This document shows, piece by piece, positions 1 through 7,526 of a DNA stretch of 12,827 nucleotides (position 1 is the stretch's first letter; each line of letters opens with the position of its first letter). Location of the stretch: contig CALGFH010000196.1 of NCBI GenBank assembly GCA_937881255.1, positions 1-12,827 on the forward strand. Reading direction: 5' to 3'. This DNA comes from an uncultured Actinomycetes bacterium. GTDB lineage: Bacteria; Actinomycetota; CALGFH01. The translations under genes and the position numbers were made by a program. Under the pieces are notes generated by a model. It was not told where the DNA came from, made no database searches, and saw only the letters and a program-made list of their open reading frames with translations.

Positions 1-722
1 GCCGGGACCGGCAGGTCGGGCCGGAGCTGGCGCGGGTCGGGCACCGGGGCCGAGACGTGCTGGGTGGCGATGGCCACCGGGTTGGCGCCGGCGTAGGGGG
101 TCCGCCCGCAGACCGCCTCGAACAGCACGCACCCGAGCGCGTACTGGTCGGTGGCCGGGCCGACGTCGTCGCCCTTGGCCTGCTCGGGGGCCACGTAGCT
201 GGCGCTCCCCAGGACCATGCCGGTCCTGGTCAGGGTGGCCGAGCTGGCCGCCTTGGCGATGCCGAAGTCGGTCACCTTGGCCCGCCCGCCCGGCCCGATG
301 AGGATGTTCCCGGGCTTGACGTCCCGGTGGACCAGCCGGTGGGCGTGGGCGGCGGCCAGGGCCCGGGCCACCTGCTCGCCCAGGGCGAAGGCCTCGCTCC
401 AGGGCAGCCGGCCCCTGGCCGCGATCCGCTCGGCCAGGGTCTCGCCCTCGACCAGCTCCATCACGATGAAGGCGCTCCCGCCCAGCTCCCCGTAGTCGTA
501 GACGCCGGCCACCCCGGGGTGCGACAGCCCGGCCGCGGCCCTGGCCTCGCGCCGGAACCGCTCCAGGAAGGCCGGCTCGTCGGCCAGCTCCCGGCGCAGC
601 ACCTTGACCGCGACCGGCCGGCCGAGGCTCTCGTCGACCGCCCGGTACACCGACCCCATGCCGCCGCCGGCCAGCCGCTCCCCGAGCCGGTACCGGTCCC
701 CGAGCAGGGCGACGATCATCAT
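1..722 (-). CDS. Ser/Thr protein kinase (PknA/PknB type), C-terminal part beyond the window
   Basis: This is a Hanks-type serine/threonine kinase of the cell-wall signalling family. About 240 N-terminal residues are visible. They carry a glycine-rich loop (GGGMGSVY, residues 19-26), the ATP-anchoring lysine (VAVKVL, K40), the helix-C glutamate (E59), the catalytic loop HRDVKPGN (132-139), DFG (152-154), an activation loop with several Thr residues (T163, T165, T167) and APE (178-180). The activation-loop threonines suggest autophosphorylation, as known for PknB. The ATG at 722 overlaps the pbpA stop (ATGA); a second in-frame ATG at 719 is equally possible, and GGAGGGGG just upstream can act as the ribosome site. 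The position after pbpA matches pknA in mycobacteria. Whether this is PknA or a PASTA-bearing PknB cannot be told, because the membrane and extracellular parts lie outside the window. Confidence 0.95.
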   Translation of the reverse strand, partial: MMIVALLGDRYRLGERLAGGGMGSVYRAVDESLGRPVAVKVLRRELADEPAFLERFRREARAAAGLSHPGVAGVYDYGELGGSAFIVMELVEGETLAERIAARGRLPWSEAFALGEQVARALAAAHAHRLVHRDVKPGNILIGPGGRAKVTDFGIAKAASSATLTRTGMVLGSASYVAPEQAKGDDVGPATDQYALGCVLFEAVCGRTPYAGANPVAIATQHVSAPVPDPRQLRPDLPVP

Positions 723-2182
723 CCCCCTCCCATGTAGGCCCGCATGACGTCCCGGGCGATCGGGGCGGCGGTGCGGCCGCCGGTGATCTCGCTGCCCACG
801 TCGCCGCCCTCCTCGACCACCACCGCGACCGCGATCTGGCGGTCCCCCGACCCGGTGAAGCCGATGAACCAGGCATGCGGGTTCCGGCCCTGGGCGTGCT
901 GGGCGGTGCCGGTCTTGCCGGCCACCTCGAGGCCGGGGATCCGGGCGTTGACCCCGGTCCCGCTCTCGACCACCTGGCGCATCATGTCCCGGAGGTCGCC
1001 GGCCACCTGCTCGGGGATCACCTGGCCGAAGTCCTCCCCCTCGAACCGCTTGACCACCGAGCCCTTGTCGGAGACGACCCGCTGGGCCACGAACGGCCCC
1101 ATCCGCCGGCCGCCGTTGGCGATGGTCGCGGCCACCGTGGCCATCTGGAGCGGGGAGACGCGGACGTCGCGCTGGCCGATGGCGCTCTGGGCGGTGGCGG
1201 GCACGTCCTGCTCCTCGGGGATCGAGCTGGTCGCCGCCGGGAGCTGGTAGGGGCTGGGCTGGTTGAAGCCGAACTTCTCGGCCTCGGCGGCCAGCTTCTC
1301 GCTGCCCAGCTCGACCCCGAGGGCGGCGAAGGTGGTGTTGCAGGAGATCCGCAGCGCCTCGGTCAGGGTCAGGGTGCCGCCCCCGCCGCAGCTGGAGCCG
1401 CCGAAGTTGCGGATGTCGGCCGAGGTCTGGGGCACGTCGTAGACGTCCGGGGAGGGCAGCTCGTCGCTCATGGAGGTGCCGTTCTCCAGCGCCGCCGCCG
1501 CCGTGACCACCTTGAAGGTCGACCCGGGGGGGTACAGCGCCCCGGCGGCCCGGTTCAGCAGCGGCCCGTCCTCGTCGTTGATCAGGCGCTCCCAGTTGCG
1601 CCGGATCTCCTCCGGGTTGTGGCTGGACAGCTGGTTGGGGTTGTAGCGGGGGAAGGTGGTCATGGCCAGCACGGCCCCGGTGCGCGGGTCGAGGGCGACC
1701 ACCGCCCCCTTGCGCCCTCCCAGCGCCCCCTCGGCCGCCGCCTGGGTGGCCCGGTCGAGGGTCAGGACCAGGGTGCCGCCGGGGGTCTCGCGGGCGGTGA
1801 GCAGGTCGGTGACGTTCTGGCCGAACTGCTCGGGGGCCCGCCCGAGCAGGAACGAGTTGAACTCCTGCTCGGCCAGGGTGCGGCCGAAGACCAGCGAGTA
1901 GAAGCCGGTGACCATGCCGTAGCGAGGGCCCTGGGGGTACTCGCGGACGAACTCCAGCGGGTCGCCACGCCTGGTGGAGCGGACCGACCTGGCCACCTCG
2001 AAGTTGTTGGCGAGCACGATCGGCCCCCGCTCGATCGAGTACTCCTTGATCAGCACCCGGGTGTTGCGGGAGTCGTTGGCCAGCCGGTCGGCCGCCAGCA
2101 CCTGCCAGTACAGGGGGGCGGCGAGCAGGGCCATGAAGGCGACCAGGACGACCACGGCCACCCGCCGGATCTGCCGGTTCAT
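719..2182 (-). CDS. pbpA: Class B penicillin-binding protein (PbpA-like transpeptidase)
   Basis: This 487-residue peptidoglycan transpeptidase would cross-link the glycan made by the SEDS protein encoded just upstream. The N-terminus has a short basic stretch and one membrane helix (about residues 7-27), so the enzyme is anchored with its catalytic domain outside. The penicillin-binding signatures are all present: STFK with catalytic S221 and K224, SCN (280-282) and KTGTA (K423). The dimerisation-type N-terminal region is short, as in mycobacterial PbpA (about 490 residues). The ATG at 2182 overlaps the rodA stop by 4 bases (ATGA) and is preceded by a perfect anti-SD match (GGAGGTGA), so the start is firm. 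PbpA is a known substrate of the kinase in this operon type in mycobacteria; phosphorylation here is inference. Confidence 0.96.
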   Translation of the reverse strand: MNRQIRRVAVVVLVAFMALLAAPLYWQVLAADRLANDSRNTRVLIKEYSIERGPIVLANNFEVARSVRSTRRGDPLEFVREYPQGPRYGMVTGFYSLVFGRTLAEQEFNSFLLGRAPEQFGQNVTDLLTARETPGGTLVLTLDRATQAAAEGALGGRKGAVVALDPRTGAVLAMTTFPRYNPNQLSSHNPEEIRRNWERLINDEDGPLLNRAAGALYPPGSTFKVVTAAAALENGTSMSDELPSPDVYDVPQTSADIRNFGGSSCGGGGTLTLTEALRISCNTTFAALGVELGSEKLAAEAEKFGFNQPSPYQLPAATSSIPEEQDVPATAQSAIGQRDVRVSPLQMATVAATIANGGRRMGPFVAQRVVSDKGSVVKRFEGEDFGQVIPEQVAGDLRDMMRQVVESGTGVNARIPGLEVAGKTGTAQHAQGRNPHAWFIGFTGSGDRQIAVAVVVEEGGDVGSEITGGRTAAPIARDVMRAYMGGG

Positions 2183-3525
2183 CGGACGACCGTCACCTCC
2201 CCGGGGTCGGCGGGGGCGGGGCGCCCGGCCGGGGCCGGGGTGCCCTCGTCCGAGATCCGGCACAGCAGCGCGATCAGGGCGTAGTTGGCCAGCAGGCTGG
2301 AGCCGCCGAAGCTCACGAAGGGCAGGGTGATGCCGGTGAGCGGGATCAGCCGGGTGACCCCGCCGACGATCACGAACACCTGGAGGGCGAAGCTGGTCAC
2401 CAGCCCGACGGCCAGCAGCTTGCCGAAGTCGTCGGGGGCGGCCAGGGCGATCCGCAGCCCCCGGAACACCATCAGCAGGTAGACCAGCAGCATGGCCGTG
2501 ACCCCGAGCAGGCCGAGCTCCTCCCCGAAGGCGGCGAAGATGAAGTCGGTGGAGGCGAACGGGATGAAGTCGGGCCGGCCCTGGTTCCAGCCCTGGCCGA
2601 GGATCCCCCCGGTGGCCATGGCGAACAGCCCCTGGGCGAGCTGGAAGCCGCGGTCGTCGTAGTACGCCCAGACGTCCAGCCAGGTCGCCACCCGGGTCTG
2701 GACGTGACCGAACAGGTTGTAGGCGATCACCGCCCCGGTGACGAACAGGCCGAGGCCGGCCGCGACGTAGGAGAAGCGGCCGGTGGCGACGTACAGCAGG
2801 ATCACGAACACCCCGAAGAACAGCAGGCTGGAGCCGAGGTCCTTCTCGAAGAAGAGCACGAACAGGCTGGCCGCCCAGGCCAGCAGCAGGGGCATGAAGT
2901 ACTTGATCTCGGGCAGCAGGAACGGCCCGGCCCGGTAGGTGGCGGTGGCCAGCAGCTCCTTGCGCTCGGCCAGGTAGGCGGCCAGGAACACCACCAGGGC
3001 GATCTTGGCCGCCTCGGCCGGCTGGCCGGAGAAGGGGCCGATGCGCACCCAGAGGCGGGCGCCGTTGATCTCCCGGCCCAGCACCGGCAGGACCGGCAGC
3101 ATCAGCAGGACCACGCCCAGCAGCAGCCAGCTGTAGCGGTAGCGGTCGAGCACCCGGTGGTCGCGGATGACCAGGATCACGGCCACGAACACGGCCACCC
3201 CGAGCACCGTCCACAGGGCCTGGGCCGGCGCCTCGGGGCGGTAGTTCTCCTTGGCCGCCTCGGCGTAGTCGAGCCGGCGGACCATGACCAGGCCGAGGCC
3301 GTTGAGCAGGGCCGCCCCCGGGAGCAGGATCGGGTCGGCCTGGGGGGCCTTCCAGCGCAGCACCATGTGGGCCCCGAGGAACAGGCCGGCCAGGGTGGCC
3401 CCGTAGCCGGCGCTGCCCGATGGCACCTCGTTGTCGGCGGCCAGGCCGACGATCACGTACGCCCCGACCGACAGGATCAGGGCCAGGAGCAGCAGCGACA
3501 GCTCGACGTTGCGGCGGGATTCCAC
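2179..3525 (-). CDS. rodA: SEDS-family peptidoglycan glycosyltransferase, FtsW/RodA/SpoVE
   Basis: This 448-residue polytopic membrane protein polymerises lipid II and works in a pair with a class B PBP, here the next gene. About ten hydrophobic segments are visible. SEDS hallmarks include NGARLWVRIGPFSGQPAEAAK in the large extracellular loop region, the acidic motif EKDLGSS with D229 (position of the essential Asp of RodA), FGEELGLLG, and the C-terminal PLTGITLPFVSFGGSS. The proline-rich loop motif reads QPAE rather than the common QPSE, a mild variation. The GTG start at 3525 lies 3 bases after the pstP stop, with GGGAGG about 8 bases upstream. RodA rather than FtsW is chosen from the operon position (next to pbpA and pstP); sequence alone does not separate the two. 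Confidence 0.95.
   Translation of the reverse strand: MESRRNVELSLLLLALILSVGAYVIVGLAADNEVPSGSAGYGATLAGLFLGAHMVLRWKAPQADPILLPGAALLNGLGLVMVRRLDYAEAAKENYRPEAPAQALWTVLGVAVFVAVILVIRDHRVLDRYRYSWLLLGVVLLMLPVLPVLGREINGARLWVRIGPFSGQPAEAAKIALVVFLAAYLAERKELLATATYRAGPFLLPEIKYFMPLLLAWAASLFVLFFEKDLGSSLLFFGVFVILLYVATGRFSYVAAGLGLFVTGAVIAYNLFGHVQTRVATWLDVWAYYDDRGFQLAQGLFAMATGGILGQGWNQGRPDFIPFASTDFIFAAFGEELGLLGVTAMLLVYLLMVFRGLRIALAAPDDFGKLLAVGLVTSFALQVFVIVGGVTRLIPLTGITLPFVSFGGSSLLANYALIALLCRISDEGTPAPAGRPAPADPGEVTVVR
2193..2200 (-). promoter_or_regulatory. Shine-Dalgarno site of pbpA inside the 3' end of rodA
   Basis: On the minus strand the sequence reads GGAGGTGA, an 8-base match to the complement of the 16S rRNA 3' end. 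It lies 10 bases before the pbpA ATG and inside the last codons of rodA. It is the strongest ribosome site noticed in the operon and suggests that pbpA is not limited to translational coupling through the ATGA overlap. Confidence 0.7.
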
Positions 3526-3528
3526 CGA

Positions 3529-4818
3529 TCAGCCTCCCGGGGCCCGGGTGGTGGTGGTCGCCGCGGCCGTCGTCGGGGTGGTGGTCGACGCCGCCGGCGC
3601 CGCCCCGGTGCAGCCGTCGGGGCTGAACACCAGGGGGGCGCAGAGGGCGATGCTGCGGGCGTCGGCCAGGCCGTCGGCCTGGACCCCGTCCTCCAGCCGG
3701 GCGGCGTACCCGGCCGGGACCTGGGCCCGGCTGACCGGGCTGTGCTCGACCATGCGCGAGAACCGGATCCCGGCCACGTCGCCGGGGACGCCCTGGAAGA
3801 CGGCCACGGCGTCGCCGTCGAAGCCGACCCAGTAGCGGCTGAGCAGGAAGCTGCGCCCGGCGACCAGCAGCACGGCCAGGGCCACGACCACGATCCCGGC
3901 GATCAGGACCCGCTGGAGGCGCCGGTGCATGGCCAGCGAGCGGTCCTTGGCCGCCCTGGCCGCGCGCCCGCCGCCGCGACCTCTCCGGTCGCCGTCCAGC
4001 TCGGCGTCGCCGACCACCGGCAGGGCCCCGGTGGCCGACCCGGCGGCCAGGTCGCCGGTGGTGTCGCCGCCGGCCTCCTCGACCTCGGCCGCGGCCTCGT
4101 CGACGGCGTCGACCACGATCACGGTGATGTTGTCGGGGCCGCCCTGCTCGTTGGCCACCGTGACCAGCTCCCGGGCCGCCCGATGGGCGCTGCGCACCCG
4201 CAGCAGCACCTTGCGGATCTGGGTCGGCTCGACCACGTCCGAGAGGCCGTCCGAGCACAGCAGCAGCCGGTCGCCGATCTGCAGCTTGTAGGTGAACAGG
4301 TCGAACTCGACCTCGGGGTCGATCCCCAGGGCGCGGGTGATGACGCTGCGCTGGGGGTGGCGCTCGGCGTCCTCGGGGGACAGCCGGCCGTCGTCGACCA
4401 GCTCCTGGACCAGCGAGTGGTCGACCGTGACCTGGGACAGCTCGCCCTGGCGGAGCAGGTAGCCGCGGGAGTCGCCGACGTTGGCCACGTGCACCATGTC
4501 GCCGTCCTCGAGCAGGGCGACCAGGGTGGTGCCCATGCCGTTCAGCTTGCGGTCGCTGGCCGCCATCTCGCGGATGCGCCGGTTGGCCCGGAGGATGGCC
4601 TGCTTGAGGTCGTCGGTGGCGGCGGTCTCGTTCTCCCACGGCCCCCGGTCGCCCAGGGCGGCCAGCTCCTCGATGGCGATGGCGCTGGCCACCTCGCCGG
4701 CGCTGTGGCCGCCCATGCCGTCGGCCACCGCGGCCACCGGCTTGGAGCTGAGGTAGCTGTCCTCGTTGTTCTTGCGCATCCGACCAACGTCGGTGGCGGC
4801 CGCGAATACCAGGCGCAT
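3529..4818 (-). CDS. pstP: PP2C-family Ser/Thr protein phosphatase PstP, membrane anchored
   Basis: This 429-residue metal-dependent phosphatase would reverse the phosphorylation made by the operon's kinase. The cytoplasmic domain (about 1-235) has the PP2C motifs in order: NNEDS (17-21, D20), VADGMGGHSAGE with D33, VGDSRG with D116, CSDGLSD with D190 and GPDNITV with D229. These fit the metal-binding aspartates of the family. A charged linker leads to one membrane helix (about 300-325), then an outer domain of about 100 residues ending in a Thr/Pro/Ala-rich tail (TTTPTTAAATTTTRAP). The ATG at 4818 shares one base with the fhaB stop (TGATG). An upstream in-frame extension to 4947 exists, but it would lie inside fhaB and lacks family similarity. 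Confidence 0.96.
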   Translation of the reverse strand: MRLVFAAATDVGRMRKNNEDSYLSSKPVAAVADGMGGHSAGEVASAIAIEELAALGDRGPWENETAATDDLKQAILRANRRIREMAASDRKLNGMGTTLVALLEDGDMVHVANVGDSRGYLLRQGELSQVTVDHSLVQELVDDGRLSPEDAERHPQRSVITRALGIDPEVEFDLFTYKLQIGDRLLLCSDGLSDVVEPTQIRKVLLRVRSAHRAARELVTVANEQGGPDNITVIVVDAVDEAAAEVEEAGGDTTGDLAAGSATGALPVVGDAELDGDRRGRGGGRAARAAKDRSLAMHRRLQRVLIAGIVVVALAVLLVAGRSFLLSRYWVGFDGDAVAVFQGVPGDVAGIRFSRMVEHSPVSRAQVPAGYAARLEDGVQADGLADARSIALCAPLVFSPDGCTGAAPAASTTTPTTAAATTTTRAPGG

Positions 4819-5294
4819 CAGCGGCGCAGCTCCAGGGTGGCCTTGCCCATCTTGACCTCGTCGCCGGGGCCGATGGCGGTCGGCTGCTGGACCCGGGTCC
4901 GGTTCATGTAGGTGCCGTTGGTGGAGCCGAGGTCCTCCAGCCACCACGACCCGTCCCGCTGGTAGATGCGGGCGTGCACGTTCGACACGTAGGTGTCGCG
5001 GATGGCGATGTCGCAGGTGGCCGCCCGCCCGACGGTCAGCGACTCCTTGAGCGGGACGGTGCGCCGGCCGCCCTCGTCGGTCACCACCAGCTCCTTGGGC
5101 AGGCGCCGGGCCGGGCGGCCGGGACCGCCGGTGCGCGGCACCGGGCGGGTGGGCGCCCGGGCCGGCCGGGCCCGGCGGCGCTCGGCCCTCGGCCCGAACA
5201 CGTCGAGGGTCACCGCCCGGACCGCCCTGGCCACGAACAGGTACAGGATCACCAGAAAGGCGATCTTGACCAGGAGCAGGAAGATCGGCGGCAT
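4818..5294 (-). CDS. fhaB: Membrane-anchored FHA-domain protein, FhaB/FipA-like
   Basis: This 158-residue protein has an N-terminal membrane helix (about 3-25), a basic Arg/Pro-rich linker (about 36-66) and a C-terminal forkhead-associated domain (about 80-158) that should bind phosphothreonine. The FHA signature residues are visible: GR at 89-90, SNVH (S104, H107) and STNGT (124-128). Size and layout match FhaB (FipA) of mycobacteria, which links kinase signalling to division and cell-wall proteins. The ATG at 5294 overlaps the fhaA stop by one base (TGATG), with GGGAGG a few bases upstream. The longer open frame to 6128 is a high-GC shadow through fhaA. Confidence 0.93.
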   Translation of the reverse strand: MPPIFLLLVKIAFLVILYLFVARAVRAVTLDVFGPRAERRRARPARAPTRPVPRTGGPGRPARRLPKELVVTDEGGRRTVPLKESLTVGRAATCDIAIRDTYVSNVHARIYQRDGSWWLEDLGSTNGTYMNRTRVQQPTAIGPGDEVKMGKATLELRR

Positions 5295-6055
5295 CAGCCC
5301 TCCCGCCGGAACTGGAGGGTCGAGCTGGCCAGCTTCAGCATGTCGCCGTTGGCCAGGCGGCGGCGCCGGATCGGCTGGCCGTTGACCTCGGTGCCGTTGG
5401 TCGAGCGGAGGTCCTCGACGATGAAGTCGTCGCCCTCGCGCACCACCCGGGCGTGGTTGCGGGACACCCCCGGGTCGGCCAGGGGGATGTCGGACTGCTC
5501 GGCCCGGCCGATCGAGATCTCGCCGGTGGCCAGCGGCCAGGTCCGGATCGGCTGACCCCCCTGGACCAGGACCAGGCTGGCCGGGGCCTGCACCTTGGCC
5601 CGGGGGCGCTGGCCGGGGAGCATGGCCGTGTGGGGGCCGACCGGCTGGCCGGCCGCCGGGGCGGCGGCGTAGTCCCGCTCCTGCTCGTCGGCCTCGACCC
5701 GGCTCTCCAGGCGGAAGCGGCCGACCTCGAGGTCGTCGGCCGTCTCGAACTCGATCCGGGCCGGCCCGAGCATGGCCCAGTCGCGCTCCCGGGCGGTGTC
5801 GACGGCCAGGGCGGCCAGCTCCTGGGCCAGGGCCACCTCGTAGTCGGCGAAGCGCTCCCGGTCGCCGGGCGACAGCTGGTAGACGTACACGTTGGGCACG
5901 TACACCCGGTTCACCCCGACCGTGCGCCCGTCCTCCACCTCCCGGACCAGGCGCTTGCCCAGCTCGACGGGCTGCACCCCGGAGCGGAAGGCCCGTGCGA
6001 ACAGCCCTTCCACCGCGCCCTCGAGGCGCCGCTCGAAGTCCCGCAAGATCCTCAT
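5294..6055 (-). CDS. fhaA: FhaA-like protein: DUF3662 domain plus FHA domain
   Basis: This is the first gene of the operon, 253 residues. Residues 1-122 match the DUF3662 (FhaA N-terminal) type, beginning with a conserved-looking FERRLEG and containing VYVPNVYVYQLSP (51-63). Residues 123-165 form a short low-complexity linker. Residues 170-253 are a phosphothreonine-binding FHA domain with GR (183-184), VSRNH (197-201) and STNGT (218-222). FhaA of M. tuberculosis is about twice as long because of a long disordered linker; here that linker is almost absent. In mycobacteria FhaA binds phosphorylated MviN and restrains peptidoglycan precursor flipping; the same role here is inferred. GAGG about 9 bases before the ATG is the likely ribosome site. 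Confidence 0.94.
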   Translation of the reverse strand: MRILRDFERRLEGAVEGLFARAFRSGVQPVELGKRLVREVEDGRTVGVNRVYVPNVYVYQLSPGDRERFADYEVALAQELAALAVDTARERDWAMLGPARIEFETADDLEVGRFRLESRVEADEQERDYAAAPAAGQPVGPHTAMLPGQRPRAKVQAPASLVLVQGGQPIRTWPLATGEISIGRAEQSDIPLADPGVSRNHARVVREGDDFIVEDLRSTNGTEVNGQPIRRRRLANGDMLKLASSTLQFRREG

Positions 6056-6086
6056 GGTCCGAGCCCTCGGGCACTCCTTCCCTGCG

Positions 6087-6108
6087 CAGCCAACCGCTCA
6101 GCCAACCG
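6087..6108 (-). repeat. Two direct 10-base repeats in the fhaA operon leader
   Basis: The plus strand carries CAGCCAACCG at 6087-6096 and again at 6099-6108, a 12-base period. In the predicted transcript of the fha operon they lie just after the expected RNA start (about 6111) and about 30-50 bases before the fhaA ATG. They could be a protein-binding site or part of an RNA fold, or chance. I recognise no known operator. Confidence 0.5.
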
Positions 6109-6117
6109 GCTCGCGGC

Positions 6118-6123
6118 AGTGTA
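6118..6123 (-). promoter_or_regulatory. -10 box (TACACT) for the fhaA-fhaB-pstP-rodA-pbpA-kinase operon
   Basis: TACACT on the minus strand fits the actinobacterial TANNNT -10 consensus. It would place the RNA start near 6111 and give a leader of about 55 bases before fhaA. No good -35 hexamer is visible at 16-18 bases. It is the only candidate noticed between the tRNA and fhaA on this strand. Confidence 0.55.
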
Positions 6124-6166
6124 CCCACTCTAGTCGGTGACCAGCGGGTTCCTCGGCTCGGGTGGT

Positions 6167-6176
6167 CACGGCCGTG
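6167..6176. other. 10-base perfect palindrome between the divergent promoters
   Basis: CACGGCCGTG is a perfect inverted repeat directly upstream of the tRNA -10 box and between the two divergent promoters. It could be an operator, but 10-base GC-rich palindromes are common by chance in this composition. Confidence 0.3.
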
Positions 6177-6177
6177 C

Positions 6178-6183
6178 TACAAT
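6178..6183 (+). promoter_or_regulatory. -10 box (TACAAT) for tRNA-Leu and possibly the downstream gene
   Basis: TACAAT is a near-perfect -10 hexamer placed so that RNA would start near 6190, giving a roughly 10-base 5' leader before the tRNA. No clear -35 hexamer is seen. Confidence 0.65.
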
Positions 6184-6200
6184 CCCCGCTCGATTCCCCT

Positions 6201-6284
<84 letters not shown>

Positions 6285-6292
6285 CACTCCAC

Positions 6293-7489
6293 ATGACCGG
6301 CCCCGAGACCCCCGACCCCGTCGTGCTGCGCGCCCCGCGGCTGGTCGACGGCACCGGGGCCGAGCCCGTCCCCGACGCCGCCCTGTTCGTCGAGGGCGGC
6401 CGCATCGCCTACGCCGGGCCGGCCGCCGGCCTCCCCGAGGGCGCCGGGCAGCTCCCGGCCCTCGACTTCCCCGGGGCCACCCTGCTCCCCGGGCTGGTCG
6501 ACGCCCACGTCCACCTGGTGGCCAGCGGCGGGCCCGACCTGGCCGCCGACGTGCCCGGGAGCGAGGCCGAGCGGACCCTGACCGCCGTGGCCAACGCCCG
6601 CCGCCAGCTCGAGCACGGCGTCACCCTGGTCCGCGACCTCGGCGCCCCCGGGGCCGAGGCGGTGCTGGTCGGCCGGGCCGTCGAGGCGGGCACGGTCGCC
6701 GGGCCGCGGGTGGTCGCCTCCGGCCCGGCGGTGACCATGACCGGCGGCCACATCCCGTACCTGGGGCGGGTCACCGACGGGGTCGACAACATGCGGGCGG
6801 CCGTCCGGGCCAACCTGGCCATGGGGGCCCGCTGCATCAAGGTGGTGGCCACCGGGGGGGTGCTCACCCAGGGGGTCGACCCCCGCGAGCCCGCCTACAC
6901 CCAGCCGGAGCTGGACGCCCTGGTCGACGAGGCCCACCGCCTGGGGCTGACCGTGGCCGCCCACGCCATCGGCGAGGGCGGGGTGGCGTCGGCCCTGCGG
7001 GCCGGGGTCGACTCGATCGAGCACGGCATGTTCCTGGACGAGGCGGCCATCGAGCTGTTCCTGGCCACCGGGGCACGGCTGTCCGCGACCTTCCTGGCCC
7101 CCCACGGGATCCTCGGCGGGCCGAGCGTGCCCGAATGGATCAAGGCCCGGGCCCGGCCGGCCGCCGAGGCCCAGGCCCGGTCGTTCCGGGCCGCCGTCGC
7201 CGCCGGCGTCCCGGCCGTGGCCGGCACCGACGCCGGCACCCCCGACAACCCTCACGGCGGCGGGGCGGCTCGCGAGGCCGCCTTCATGGTCGACGCCGGC
7301 CTCGACACCCTGGCCGCCGTCAGGGCGGCCACCGGCGAGGCCGCCGACCTGCTGGGCGTCGCCGACCGGGGCGTCCTGCGCCAGGGAGCGGCCGCCGACG
7401 TGCTCGTCGCCGACGGCGACGCCGCCACCGACATCACCGCCCTGCAACGACCCCTTGCGGTGTTCCAGGACGGCCGCCGGGTGGTCTAG
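6293..7489 (+). CDS. Metal-dependent amidohydrolase, imidazolonepropionase/Xaa-Pro dipeptidase-like (COG1228 type)
   Basis: This 398-residue amidohydrolase-superfamily enzyme has the expected metal ligands: HVH after the first strand (H72, H74, in LPGLVDAHVHL), a candidate carbamylated lysine (K183, in IKVVATGG), H224 (AAHAIGEGG), H244 (IEHG) and the catalytic Asp D313 (AGTDAGTPDN). N- and C-terminal segments form the usual composite beta domain. This subgroup contains imidazolonepropionase relatives and Zn-dependent peptidases acting on small acyl-amino acids; the substrate cannot be read from sequence, and no hut genes are nearby. The ATG at 6293 is the first start after the tRNA; there is no Shine-Dalgarno in the 8-base gap. 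A GTG seven or eight codons in is an alternative. A longer frame from 6137 translates through the tRNA and is not real. Confidence 0.92.
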   Translation: MTGPETPDPVVLRAPRLVDGTGAEPVPDAALFVEGGRIAYAGPAAGLPEGAGQLPALDFPGATLLPGLVDAHVHLVASGGPDLAADVPGSEAERTLTAVANARRQLEHGVTLVRDLGAPGAEAVLVGRAVEAGTVAGPRVVASGPAVTMTGGHIPYLGRVTDGVDNMRAAVRANLAMGARCIKVVATGGVLTQGVDPREPAYTQPELDALVDEAHRLGLTVAAHAIGEGGVASALRAGVDSIEHGMFLDEAAIELFLATGARLSATFLAPHGILGGPSVPEWIKARARPAAEAQARSFRAAVAAGVPAVAGTDAGTPDNPHGGGAAREAAFMVDAGLDTLAAVRAATGEAADLLGVADRGVLRQGAAADVLVADGDAATDITALQRPLAVFQDGRRVV

Positions 7490-7492
7490 GCT
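7487..7492 (+). promoter_or_regulatory. Candidate -10 box (TAGGCT) overlapping the amidohydrolase stop
   Basis: TAGGCT begins with the TAG stop codon of the amidohydrolase and fits TANNNT. RNA would start near 7499, about 28 bases before the acyl-CoA dehydrogenase ATG and upstream of its ribosome site. No convincing -35 is seen at 17-18 bases. Confidence 0.45.
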
Positions 7493-7511
7493 GGGACACG
7501 GTGTCAGCAGC

Positions 7512-7519
7512 GGAGGTGG
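7512..7519 (+). promoter_or_regulatory. Ribosome binding site of the acyl-CoA dehydrogenase
   Basis: GGAGGTGG lies 7 bases before the ATG at 7527 and fixes that start. It is one of few strong Shine-Dalgarno sequences on the plus strand here. Confidence 0.8.
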
Positions 7520-7526
7520 TGCCCAG

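Noticed and set aside
2179..3525. QPAE in place of QPSE in the SEDS protein as a defect
   Set aside because: The loop, the acidic DLG motif and the C-terminal signature are intact, and a Ser-to-Ala change at this position looks like normal family variation.
719..4639. A 1306-codon minus-strand open frame spanning pbpA, rodA and most of pstP
   Set aside because: Only its last 487 codons are the real PbpA. The upstream part is Arg/Pro/Gly-rich translation of rodA and pstP in the wrong frame, a usual effect of very high GC.
2704..4911. A 735-codon plus-strand open frame antisense to rodA and pstP
   Set aside because: It has no recognisable domain and a Gly/Gln/Val/His/Asp-rich composition typical of antisense frames; the minus-strand genes with clear motifs explain the region.
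4818..6128. A 436-codon minus-strand frame fusing fhaB to upstream sequence
   Set aside because: The upstream part is out of frame with fhaA, whose DUF3662 and FHA motifs are clear; the fhaB ATG at 5294 has a good ribosome site.
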